Shown here: piece after piece, positions 41,318 through 48,791 of the stretch
Layout of the letters: the number at the start of each line of letters is the position of its first letter
Numbering within the stretch: the first letter of the stretch is position 1
The notes under the pieces: generated by a model
What the model was told of the DNA's origin: nothing
The model's database searches: none
What the model saw: only the letters and a program-made list of their open reading frames with translations
Assembly (NCBI GenBank): GCA_947626495.1
Contig: CANQSJ010000012.1
Span: 1 to 61,034 of the forward strand
DNA length: 61,034 nt
Direction: 5' to 3'
DNA from: an uncultured Oscillospiraceae bacterium
GTDB taxonomy: Bacteria; Bacillota; Clostridia; Oscillospirales; Oscillospiraceae
Position numbers and translations under genes: made by a program

Positions 41318-42102
41318 AAAAGATGATCGCGCTGGCGCTGGCAATGGTGCTGTGCCTGGGTCTGCTGGCCGGCTGCGGCGGCGGCAGCGCCGACCAGCTG
41401 GAGCAGATCAAAAAGAACGGGAAGATCACCATCGCCATGGAGGGGACCTGGTCTCCCTGGACCTACCACGACGAGACCACCGGGGACCTGGTGGGTTTCG
41501 ACGTGGAGGTAGGGCAGTACATCGCCCAGTACATCGGCGTGGAGGCAGAGTTCACGGAGATCCCCTGGGACGGCCTGTTCGCCGGGATGGACTCCGGGCG
41601 GTATGACCTGGTGATCAACGGGGTGGACGTGACGGCGGACCGGGCCGAGAAATACGATTTCTCCGATCCCTACGCTTACATCCGCACCGCGCTGGTGGTC
41701 CGCTCGGACAACGAGGACATCACCTCCTTTGAGGACCTGGCCGGCCGGACCACCTCCAACAGCATCGGCAGCACCTATATGGAGCTGGCGGAGCAGTACG
41801 GAGCGACCTGCGAGGGCGTGGACTCCCTGGGAGAGACCATGCAGATGGTGGAGTCCGGCAGGGTGGAAGCCACCCTGAACGCGGAGCAGTCCATCCTGGA
41901 CTACTTCAACCAGCACCCCGAGGCGGAGCTGAAGATCGTGGCCTATACCCCCGACGCCAACGAGATCGCCATTCCCATGCGCAAGGGCGACGATTCTGCG
42001 GCCCTGCGCCAGGCGGTGAACGAGGCCATCGCGGCCATGCGGGCCGACGGGACGCTCTCGGAACTGAGCATCAAATATTTTGGCGGCGACATCACCCAGT
42101 GA
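41314..42102 (+). CDS. amino acid ABC transporter substrate-binding lipoprotein
   Basis: A 262-residue family 3 solute-binding protein. It has a lipoprotein signal with lipobox LLAGC (Cys21), so unlike the peptide-binding protein earlier in the window it is membrane-anchored. Ligand-site marks include [19 protein letters not shown], the [19 protein letters not shown] motif and YDFSDPY. The overall pattern is closest to cystine or polar amino acid binders (TcyA-like); the exact ligand cannot be told. Confidence 0.94.
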   Translation: MKKMIALALAMVLCLGLLAGCGGGSADQLEQIKKNGKITIAMEGTWSPWTYHDETTGDLVGFDVEVGQYIAQYIGVEAEFTEIPWDGLFAGMDSGRYDLVINGVDVTADRAEKYDFSDPYAYIRTALVVRSDNEDITSFEDLAGRTTSNSIGSTYMELAEQYGATCEGVDSLGETMQMVESGRVEATLNAEQSILDYFNQHPEAELKIVAYTPDANEIAIPMRKGDDSAALRQAVNEAIAAMRADGTLSELSIKYFGGDITQ

Positions 42103-42113
42103 GATCCCCGCAG

Positions 42114-42152
42114 GAGAAAGCGGCTCCCTGACGCGGGGGCCGCTTTCTCTCC
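42114..42152 (+). terminator. probable terminator of the amino acid importer operon
   Basis: GAGAAAGCGGC (42114-42124) pairs with GCCGCTTTCTC (42139-42149). The loop is 14 bases, and only TCCC follows, so efficiency is uncertain. Confidence 0.55.
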
Positions 42153-42180
42153 CTGCCGCCGGACGAAGAAAGAAAACCTG

Positions 42181-42209
42181 TTGCCAAAGGCAGGAAATTG
42201 TTATATAAT
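42181..42209 (+). promoter_or_regulatory. sigma-A promoter of cdaA
   Basis: TTGCCA at 42181-42186, 17-base spacer, perfect TATAAT at 42204-42209. It likely drives cdaA and the coupled genes that follow. Confidence 0.82.
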
Positions 42210-42265
42210 ACTAAGTTGACATAGCTTGTCTTTTCACTGTACGCGAGGATGAATGGAGCCGCACA

Positions 42266-43126
42266 ATGAATGATCTTCTGAGCCGGATAAGGGATTCTGC
42301 CAACCTCATACTCTCCATGAGCTTTGCCGACATCGTGGATGTGCTGATCGTGGCGGTGGTGGTGTATGCCGTTGTCAGCTTTATCCGCAAGACCAACTCC
42401 GTCCGCTTTGCCCAGGGCATCCTGCTGCTGCTGGTGGCGCTGTGGATCAGCAGCATCGCGCAGCTGACCGTGACCACATTCCTGCTGCGGCAGGTGTTTG
42501 AGATCGGCGTTTTGGCGGTGGTGATCCTGTTCCAGCCGGAGATCCGCCGGGCGCTGGAGAGAGTGGGCTCTTACCGGCTGTTCTCCATTTTCGGACGGAG
42601 CGTGGGCGGCCCGGCGCTGGACAAGGCCATCATGCAGACGGTCAACGCCTGCGAGGATATGTCCCGCAGCCGTACCGGCGCGCTGATCGTGTTCGAGCGG
42701 GCGAACCACCTGAACGAGACTATGGTCTCCGGCACGCCCGTGGATGCGCAGGTCACCAGCGAACTGCTCAAGAACATATTCTTCAACAAGGCGCCCCTCC
42801 ATGACGGTGCTGTCATCATCCGGGACGGCCGTCTGGCGGCGGCGGGATGCGTGCTGCCCCTGTCGGAGAGCTCCAATCTGAGCAAGGATCTGGGCATGCG
42901 CCACCGGGCGGGCATCGGCATGAGCGAGCGGTCCGACGCGGTGGTGGTCATCGTGTCGGAGGAGACCGGGGCCATCAGCGTGGCCCAGGACGGACTTTTG
43001 AAGAGACATCTGACGGCGGATACGTTTGAATCCCTGCTCCGCCAGGAGCTGCTCCCCCAGGAGCCGGAGCAGGGCGGCTGGCTGAGCCGGCTGAAACGGG
43101 GGAAAGGAAACGGCGATGAGAGATAA
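42266..43126 (+). CDS. cdaA: diadenylate cyclase CdaA
   Basis: A 286-residue membrane enzyme making c-di-AMP from two ATP. Three N-terminal TM segments (about 20-95) precede the DAC domain with its DGA motif (Asp180-Ala182, in LHDGAVII) and RHR motif (Arg212-Arg214, in GMRHRAGIG). c-di-AMP controls potassium, osmolyte and cell-wall homeostasis. The gene overlaps the cdaR/ybbR gene by 11 bases, the standard pair. The usual third gene, glmM, does not follow here. Confidence 0.96.
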   Translation: MNDLLSRIRDSANLILSMSFADIVDVLIVAVVVYAVVSFIRKTNSVRFAQGILLLLVALWISSIAQLTVTTFLLRQVFEIGVLAVVILFQPEIRRALERVGSYRLFSIFGRSVGGPALDKAIMQTVNACEDMSRSRTGALIVFERANHLNETMVSGTPVDAQVTSELLKNIFFNKAPLHDGAVIIRDGRLAAAGCVLPLSESSNLSKDLGMRHRAGIGMSERSDAVVVIVSEETGAISVAQDGLLKRHLTADTFESLLRQELLPQEPEQGGWLSRLKRGKGNGDER

Positions 43127-44375
43127 TACCGGCGCCAAGGGCGCGGGCCGGCTGCGGGACAGCCGCCTCCTGTGGGCGCTGCTGAGCCTGTTCGTGGCCC
43201 TGATGATATGGGTATACTATACTTCCAACTTCGGTGTGTCGGAGACGAAGACGCTCTATGGCGTGGAGGTCACCTTCACCGGCCAGGAGGCCATGCGCGA
43301 CACGCTGAATCTGGTGGTATCCGATCAGGACGCCACCACCGTGAACGTGACGCTGTCCGGCAGCCGCCGGGATCTCTCCGGCATCACCAGCGACGACATC
43401 AAGGCGGTGGTGAACCTGTCCAACATCACCATGGCCGGCTACCGGACCATGGGCTACACCCTCAGCTATGACACCAGCGTGAACCAGGCGAGCATCCGGG
43501 AGGGGACGAAGAGCCCCGCCACCATTGGTCTGCAGATCAGCAAGCTGTCCACCCGCAGCATCCCCGTCACCGGCTCTTTTGAGGGCACGCCGGCGGAGGG
43601 ATACATTGTGGATGCGGCGGAGATGACCTTCGACCCGGCGGCCGTGACCTTTACGGGGCCGGAGGAGGAGCTGAACCAGATCGCCAAGGTCCAGGTGGTC
43701 CTGGACCGGGACGAGGTCAGCGCCGCCTTTACCGCCGTGGGCAATTACGTGCTCCTGGACGGGAACGATCAGCCCCTGGAGTTTGAGGACGTGCAGGCGG
43801 ATGTGGAGACCGTGTCGGTGAACGTTCCGGTGAGCACCGTCAAGGAGGTGGCCCTGGGGGTCACGCTGATCGACGGCGGCGGCGCCACCAGCGCCAACGT
43901 CATCACGGACATCGAGCCGAAGACCATCACCGTGGCCGGCGACGCGGCCACGCTGGACGCGCTGAATATGATCTCCGTGGCCAATATCTCCCTGGCCAAC
44001 TATCTCGCTTTCGAGCCCACCACCTATAACATCGTGCTGCCCAACGGGGTGGAGTGCCTCTCCGGAGAGACCACCGCCATGGTGAGCATGGAATTCGAGG
44101 GGCTGGAGTATGGCCTCTTCACCGTTACCAATTTGAGTTTCATCAACGCCCCGGAGGGCTATTCCGCCAGCGTCATGGACGCCAACAAGGTGGTCACGAT
44201 CCGGGCGCCGGAGGATGTCTTCTCCCAGATCGCCGTGAACAATATACGCATCGTGGCGGATCTGACCGGCATCACCACCACCAGCCGTGTGCCCACCACC
44301 GTTTACGTGGACGGCTTTGAGTCCGCCGGCGCGGTGGGGTCCTATCCGCTGTATATCCGATTGGAGGCTGACTGA
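43116..44375 (+). CDS. cdaR: YbbR-domain protein CdaR
   Basis: A 419-residue extracytoplasmic regulator of CdaA. One N-terminal TM segment (LLWALLSLFVALMIWVYYTS) is followed by four YbbR repeats, each with a V-x-V/F-x-G core (for example VEVTFTGQEAM, IPVTGSFEGTPAEGY and VALGVTLIDGG). The repeats sit outside the membrane and modulate cyclase activity. The ATG at 43116 lies inside cdaA behind GGAAAGG. Confidence 0.9.
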   Translation: MRDNTGAKGAGRLRDSRLLWALLSLFVALMIWVYYTSNFGVSETKTLYGVEVTFTGQEAMRDTLNLVVSDQDATTVNVTLSGSRRDLSGITSDDIKAVVNLSNITMAGYRTMGYTLSYDTSVNQASIREGTKSPATIGLQISKLSTRSIPVTGSFEGTPAEGYIVDAAEMTFDPAAVTFTGPEEELNQIAKVQVVLDRDEVSAAFTAVGNYVLLDGNDQPLEFEDVQADVETVSVNVPVSTVKEVALGVTLIDGGGATSANVITDIEPKTITVAGDAATLDALNMISVANISLANYLAFEPTTYNIVLPNGVECLSGETTAMVSMEFEGLEYGLFTVTNLSFINAPEGYSASVMDANKVVTIRAPEDVFSQIAVNNIRIVADLTGITTTSRVPTTVYVDGFESAGAVGSYPLYIRLEAD

Positions 44376-44378
44376 CCA

Positions 44379-44777
44379 ATGACCCAGACAGGTGTTGTGA
44401 CCAAGCTGCTGGACAAGGGCCTTGCCGAGGTGACCGTGGAGCGGGTCACCGCGTGCAGCCACTGCTCCGGCTGCGGCGAGTGCATCTACGGCCGGAAGAT
44501 ATCCGTGACGGCGCAGAACAAGATCTATGCGCAGCCCGGGGAGCGGGTGGTGCTGGAGAGCGAGACGAAGACCATCCTGCAGGTGACGCTCCTCATCTAT
44601 ATGCTCCCGGTGGCGGGGCTGTTTCTGGGCTACGGCGTGGGTGCGCTGCTGGGCCTGGACCAGGAAAAATGCATCATCTCCAGCGCCGTCGGCCTGGGGC
44701 TGTGCGCGCTGCTGAGCACCTATCTGGGCAGGCGGTTTCAAAAGATCAACTACTGCATCACCGCCTATAAGCGCTGA
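44379..44777 (+). CDS. RseC/MucC-like SoxR-reducing system family protein
   Basis: A 132-residue protein with the RseC pattern: an N-terminal soluble part holding a four-cysteine cluster (ACSHCSGCGEC), then two TM helices (LLIYMLPVAGLFLGYGVGALLG and SAVGLGLCALLSTYLGRRF). RseC homologues are linked to Rnf-type electron transport and to sigma-E regulation in Proteobacteria; in Firmicutes the role is unclear. The cysteines could hold an iron-sulfur cluster or zinc. It starts 3 bases after cdaR and overlaps the next gene by one base. Confidence 0.88.
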   Translation: MTQTGVVTKLLDKGLAEVTVERVTACSHCSGCGECIYGRKISVTAQNKIYAQPGERVVLESETKTILQVTLLIYMLPVAGLFLGYGVGALLGLDQEKCIISSAVGLGLCALLSTYLGRRFQKINYCITAYKR

Positions 44778-45664
44778 TGTACGGCTATGTCCGCCCCGTC
44801 AAGGGAGAACTGAAGATCCGGGAGTTCGAGCTGTTCCGGGGCGTATACTGCGGGCTGTGCCATGAGCTGGCCCGGCGGTACGGCTTTGCCAGCCGGTTTT
44901 TCGTCAACTATGACTTCACCTTCCTGGCCATGATCCTGGCGGGGCAGTCCGGGGCGGAGACCTGTCCCAGACGGTGCGTTGCCCACCCCATCCGCCCGGT
45001 GCGGTGCCTGGGGTCCTGCTCCAGCCTGTCGATGGCGGCGGATATGACGGTGGTGCTGGGCTGGTGGAAGCTGTCGGACAGCGCGGACGACGCCGCAGGG
45101 GCAAAGGCCCTGGGCTGGAAGGTGCTGCGGCGGGCGATGAAGGGCGCCTACAAGAAGGCGGCCGCCCGGCAGCCGGCGTTCGCCGGGGCGGTGGAGGAGA
45201 ATCTGACCGCCCTGCGCGCCCTGGAGGCGGCCCGGTGTCCCAGCGTGGACGAGACGGCGGACAAGTTCGCCCTGATCCTGCGGTCCATCGCCCAGGGGGA
45301 GCCGGATGGGTCCCGGCGGCGGATTTTGGAGGAGCTTTTCTATCACCTGGGCCGGATCATCTACATCCTGGACGCGGCGGATGATCTGGCGGAGGACGTA
45401 AAGTCCGGCGCGTACAATCCCCTGCGCTACCGGTTCGAGCCGGCGGAGGGGAAGCTCTCCCCGGAGGACGAGCGGACGCTCCGGACGGGGCTGCAGCTGA
45501 GCCACAACGCCCTGGCGGGCGCCTGGACGCTGCTGGATGAGAACCCGTATTCCGGCATCCTTTCCAACACGATCTATCTGGGCCTGCCGGCGACGACCCA
45601 GGCGGTATTTGCCGGCACCTGGCGGGAGCCGGCCCGACTACACAGAGAACGGAGCTACCTATGA
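44777..45664 (+). CDS. DUF5685 family protein
   Basis: A 295-residue protein beginning [18 protein letters not shown], the DUF5685 start, with conserved cysteines in [22 protein letters not shown] and CLGSCSS. It looks all-helical. Two Asp-rich helices stand out: [10 protein letters not shown] (Asp101, Asp104, Asp105) and [19 protein letters not shown] (Asp199, Asp202, Asp203, Glu206, Asp207). They resemble the paired metal-binding helices of head-to-head isoprenoid synthases. No function is known to me. It overlaps its neighbours by one and four bases. Confidence 0.88.
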   Translation: MYGYVRPVKGELKIREFELFRGVYCGLCHELARRYGFASRFFVNYDFTFLAMILAGQSGAETCPRRCVAHPIRPVRCLGSCSSLSMAADMTVVLGWWKLSDSADDAAGAKALGWKVLRRAMKGAYKKAAARQPAFAGAVEENLTALRALEAARCPSVDETADKFALILRSIAQGEPDGSRRRILEELFYHLGRIIYILDAADDLAEDVKSGAYNPLRYRFEPAEGKLSPEDERTLRTGLQLSHNALAGAWTLLDENPYSGILSNTIYLGLPATTQAVFAGTWREPARLHRERSYL

Positions 45665-46311
45665 ACGATCCATACAGCGTCCTGGGCGTATCCCCCCAGG
45701 CCACCGACGAAGAGGTGAAAAAGGCGTATCGGGATCTGGCGCGCAAGTACCATCCCGACAACTACCACGATAACCCTCTGGCGGATCTGGCCTCGGAGAA
45801 GATGAAGGAGATCAACGAGGCGTACGACACCATCACCAAGAGCCGGGAGCAGGGCAGCGCGGCCGGGGGAGGGTACTCCTACGGCTACGGCGGCAGCGCC
45901 TATCAGGCCCAGAACGCCGGCCAGCAGCAGAGCGCCGGGCGGAATCAGTATATCCAGATCCGGAATCTGATCAACGCCAACAACCTGACCCAGGCGATGG
46001 CCATGCTCAACGCCATTGGCAGCCATGACGCGGAGTGGTATTACCTCATGGGCAGCATCTATTGGCGCAAGGGCTGGATGGACCAGGCGGGGCAGTATTT
46101 CCGCACCGCCGCCTCGATGGACCCCACCAACATCGAGTACCGCAACGCGGTGCAGTACATGAACCAGGGCGGCCAGGCCTACCGGCCCACCGGGGGTATG
46201 GACATGATGGGGGGAGACATGGCCTGCAACATGTGCCAGAACCTGATCTGTGCGGACTGCTGCTGCGAGATGATGGGCGGGAACCTGATCCCCTGCATCG
46301 GATGCCGGTGA
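45661..46311 (+). CDS. DnaJ-domain protein with Cys-rich C-terminus
   Basis: A 216-residue protein. Residues 1-60 are a J domain ([24 protein letters not shown] in place of the plain HPD loop, INEAYDTI) that should stimulate a DnaK-type chaperone. A Gly/Tyr/Gln-rich linker follows, then a TPR-like helical pair ([20 protein letters not shown]) and a C-terminal patch with eight cysteines in 29 residues ([19 protein letters not shown]). The patch suggests metal or iron-sulfur binding. It overlaps the DUF5685 gene by 4 bases. Confidence 0.88.
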   Translation: MNDPYSVLGVSPQATDEEVKKAYRDLARKYHPDNYHDNPLADLASEKMKEINEAYDTITKSREQGSAAGGGYSYGYGGSAYQAQNAGQQQSAGRNQYIQIRNLINANNLTQAMAMLNAIGSHDAEWYYLMGSIYWRKGWMDQAGQYFRTAASMDPTNIEYRNAVQYMNQGGQAYRPTGGMDMMGGDMACNMCQNLICADCCCEMMGGNLIPCIGCR

Positions 46312-46312
46312 G

Positions 46313-46819
46313 ATGAAAAGATCGACGAAACGGCTGGCCCGGCTGGCGATCCTGACGGCCCTGGGCACGGTGCTGCTGTTGTTGGGGAGCGTGCTCCCCA
46401 CGGGAAGACTGGCGCTGGTGGCGATGGCGAGTCTGCCGGTGTGCGTGACGCTGATGATGTACGGCGCCCGGTGGTCTTTGGCTGTGTTCGCGCTGACGGC
46501 CGCCCTGGGCGCGCTCATCTATCCCGGCGGCGCGGCCATCATGTATCTGGCGTTCTTCGGGTATTATCCCATCGCAAAGAGCCTGTTTGAGCGGCTGCAC
46601 AGCCCCTGGGCGGAATGGGGCGCCAAGTACGCCCTGTATCTGGCGGCGTTTCTGGTGTACTGGCTGCTGGCAAAGGCGCTTTTTTCCTTCACCGGTTCGG
46701 AGCTGCCCTGGTTCGCGCTGCTGCCTCTGGGCGCGGCGGTGTTCTGGCTGTATGACCGGGCCTATTCGGGGCTCATCCGTTTTTACATCGTAAAAATCGC
46801 GAGGTATTTTGAGGAATGA
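46313..46819 (+). CDS. polytopic membrane protein of unknown function
   Basis: A 168-residue protein with five to six hydrophobic segments (for example ILTALGTVLLLLGSVLP, LVAMASLPVCVTLMMYG and YALYLAAFLVYWLLAKALF) and few charged residues. The overall look is similar to ECF-transporter S-components, but I do not see a decisive motif. It starts one base after the DnaJ-domain gene and overlaps yicC by 4 bases, so it is translated with that cluster. Confidence 0.8.
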   Translation: MKRSTKRLARLAILTALGTVLLLLGSVLPTGRLALVAMASLPVCVTLMMYGARWSLAVFALTAALGALIYPGGAAIMYLAFFGYYPIAKSLFERLHSPWAEWGAKYALYLAAFLVYWLLAKALFSFTGSELPWFALLPLGAAVFWLYDRAYSGLIRFYIVKIARYFEE

Positions 46820-47694
46820 TCAAGAGTATGACCGGTTACGGCGGCGCCAAGGGCGAGAAAAACGCCATCGCCGTGACGGTGGAGATGAAGAGCGTCAACA
46901 ACCGCTATCTGGACGTATCCGTGCGCCTGCCCAGGAGCTGCCTGTTCGCCGAGGATGCCGTCCGCGCCGCTGTGGCTGGGCACATCACCCGGGGAAAGGT
47001 GGACGTGTTCGTCACGGTGGACACCTCCGCCGCCGAGGAGGTCGTCGTCCGGCTGGACGAGGCGCTGGCGTCGGCGTATTTGAAGGCCGTGCGGGAGACC
47101 GCCGAGACCTACGGTCTGGACGGGTCCATCAGCGCCCTGCAGCTGGCCCGGATGCCCGACGTGATGATCCAGGAGAAGTCCGACACCGACCGCCAGGTCG
47201 TTTCGGAGGCCATCGGCGCCGTGCTGGAACAGGCTCTGGAGGACTTTGACGCCATGCGGGCCCGGGAGGGGCAGAAGCTGGCGGAGGACATCGGCGGGAA
47301 GCTGGACGGCCTGGAGGCCATGGTGGCCCAGGTGGAGGCCCGCTCGCCCCAGACGGTGGCCGAGTACCGGTCCAAGCTTCTGGCCCGGATGCGGGAGGTG
47401 CTGGCGGACGCCTCCGTCGACGAGAGCCGCATCCTCCAGGAGGCGGCCATATACGCCGATAAGGTGGCGGTGGACGAGGAGATGGTGCGGCTGAAAAGCC
47501 ACATCGCCCAGTTCCGCCATCTGCTGGCCGCCGGTTCCCCGGCGGGGCGGAAGCTGGATTTCCTCATCCAGGAGATGAACCGGGAGGCCAATACCACCGG
47601 CTCCAAGTGCGCCGACGCCGACATCGCCAAGACCGTGATCGACATGAAGGCGGAGCTGGAAAAGATCCGCGAACAGATCCAGAATATGGAGTGA
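46816..47694 (+). CDS. yicC: YicC/YloC family endoribonuclease
   Basis: A 292-residue protein starting MIKSMTGYGGAK, the universal YicC signature, with VEMKSVNNRYLDVSVRLPR and the C-terminal GRKLDFLIQEMNREANTTGSK. YicC proteins are endoribonucleases affecting small RNA and mRNA turnover. Its position before remA-gmk-rpoZ is the conserved Firmicutes order. Confidence 0.95.
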   Translation: MIKSMTGYGGAKGEKNAIAVTVEMKSVNNRYLDVSVRLPRSCLFAEDAVRAAVAGHITRGKVDVFVTVDTSAAEEVVVRLDEALASAYLKAVRETAETYGLDGSISALQLARMPDVMIQEKSDTDRQVVSEAIGAVLEQALEDFDAMRAREGQKLAEDIGGKLDGLEAMVAQVEARSPQTVAEYRSKLLARMREVLADASVDESRILQEAAIYADKVAVDEEMVRLKSHIAQFRHLLAAGSPAGRKLDFLIQEMNREANTTGSKCADADIAKTVIDMKAELEKIREQIQNME

Positions 47695-47701
47695 CGCGCC
47701 C

Positions 47702-47947
47702 ATGCAACTGATCTCGATCGGATACGGGAGTTTCGTTTCCGCCGGACGCATCGTGGCGGCGGTGGAGCCGGAGTCCAACCCCATCAAGCGTGTGATCGCC
47801 CAGGCCCGTGAGAGCGGAAAGCTGGTAGACGCCACCTACGGCCGGAGGACGGAGTCGGTCCTCATCATGGACAGCGGCCATGTGATCCTGTGCCCGCTGC
47901 CGCCGGAGGCGGTGGCCGGCCGGGCAGACAGCGGGGAGGAGGACTGA
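47702..47947 (+). CDS. remA: DUF370/RemA family regulatory protein
   Basis: An 81-residue RemA-type DNA-binding protein (ISIGYGSFVSAGRIVAAVEPES; then KRVIAQARESGKLVDATYGRRT). In Bacillus subtilis RemA activates extracellular matrix and osmoprotection genes. Here it lies in the conserved slot between yicC and gmk, 3 bases from gmk. Confidence 0.93.
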   Translation: MQLISIGYGSFVSAGRIVAAVEPESNPIKRVIAQARESGKLVDATYGRRTESVLIMDSGHVILCPLPPEAVAGRADSGEED

Positions 47948-47953
47948 GCCGTG

Positions 47954-48562
47954 ATGAAAAAAGGACTGTTGGTGGTCCTGTCCGGGCCCTCCGGCGCCGG
48001 CAAGAGCACGGTGATCGGCGCACTTATGCGCCTGCGGGACGACATCCGCTTTTCCGTCTCCGCCACCACCCGCGCCCCGCGGCCCGGGGAGGAGGACGGC
48101 CGGGAGTATTATTTCCGCACCAGGGAGCAGTTCCTGGATATGATCGCGGCCGATGCTTTTCTGGAGCACGCGGAATATGTGGGCAACTTCTACGGCACCC
48201 CCGCCGACCCCGTGGAGGGGAACATGCGCGCCGGATATCATGTCCTTTTGGACATTGAGGTGCAGGGCGCGTCCCAGGTGATGGCCAAACGGCCGGACGC
48301 GGTGAGTGTGTTCCTGTGTCCGCCCAGCTTTGAAGAGTTGGAAAGGCGCCTCCGGGGCCGGGGCACGGACGACGACGAACGGGTCGCCGGGCGGATGGCC
48401 GCCGCCCGCCGGGAGATCGCCCAGGCCAGACACTATGACTACATCGTCGTCAACGACGACGCGGAAAAAGCCGCCCGGGAGCTGGACGCCATCTTGACGG
48501 CGGAGCTGTGCCGCAGCGGCAGACAATTGCAATCCATTCCGGAAGGAGAAATGATCCCATGA
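47954..48562 (+). CDS. gmk: guanylate kinase
   Basis: A 202-residue GMP kinase with P-loop VVLSGPSGAGKSTVIG, the GMP-binding SVSATTRAPRPGEEDGREYYF and a LID region (RLRGRGTDDDERVAGRM). A GTG at 47951 is an equally possible start, because GGAGGAGG at 47935-47942 is 8 bases from the GTG and 11 from the ATG. It overlaps rpoZ by 4 bases. Confidence 0.96.
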   Translation: MKKGLLVVLSGPSGAGKSTVIGALMRLRDDIRFSVSATTRAPRPGEEDGREYYFRTREQFLDMIAADAFLEHAEYVGNFYGTPADPVEGNMRAGYHVLLDIEVQGASQVMAKRPDAVSVFLCPPSFEELERRLRGRGTDDDERVAGRMAAARREIAQARHYDYIVVNDDAEKAARELDAILTAELCRSGRQLQSIPEGEMIP

Positions 48563-48774
48563 TGCTCTATCCCCCTGTGGCCGACCTGGTGAGCAAGGTC
48601 GGCAGCCGTTACGCCCTCATCAACCTGGTGGCCAAGCGCGCCCGCACCATCTCCGCCGACGCGGAGAATGCCGGCGAGTCGCTGATGAAAAAGCCTGTTT
48701 CCGCCGCCATCGACGAGGTATATACCGGGAAACTCACCCTCAACACCGACCAGAGCGACAGCCATGAGAGCTGA
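48559..48774 (+). CDS. rpoZ: DNA-directed RNA polymerase subunit omega
   Basis: A 71-residue omega subunit, which helps assemble RNA polymerase and binds beta-prime. The core SRYALINLVAKRARTISADA is diagnostic, followed by KPVSAAIDEVYTGKL. The ATG at 48559 overlaps the gmk stop, with AAGGAG at 48543-48548; a second ATG follows immediately at 48562. Confidence 0.94.
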   Translation: MMLYPPVADLVSKVGSRYALINLVAKRARTISADAENAGESLMKKPVSAAIDEVYTGKLTLNTDQSDSHES

Positions 48775-48791
48775 TCGGGCCATTCCCGCCG

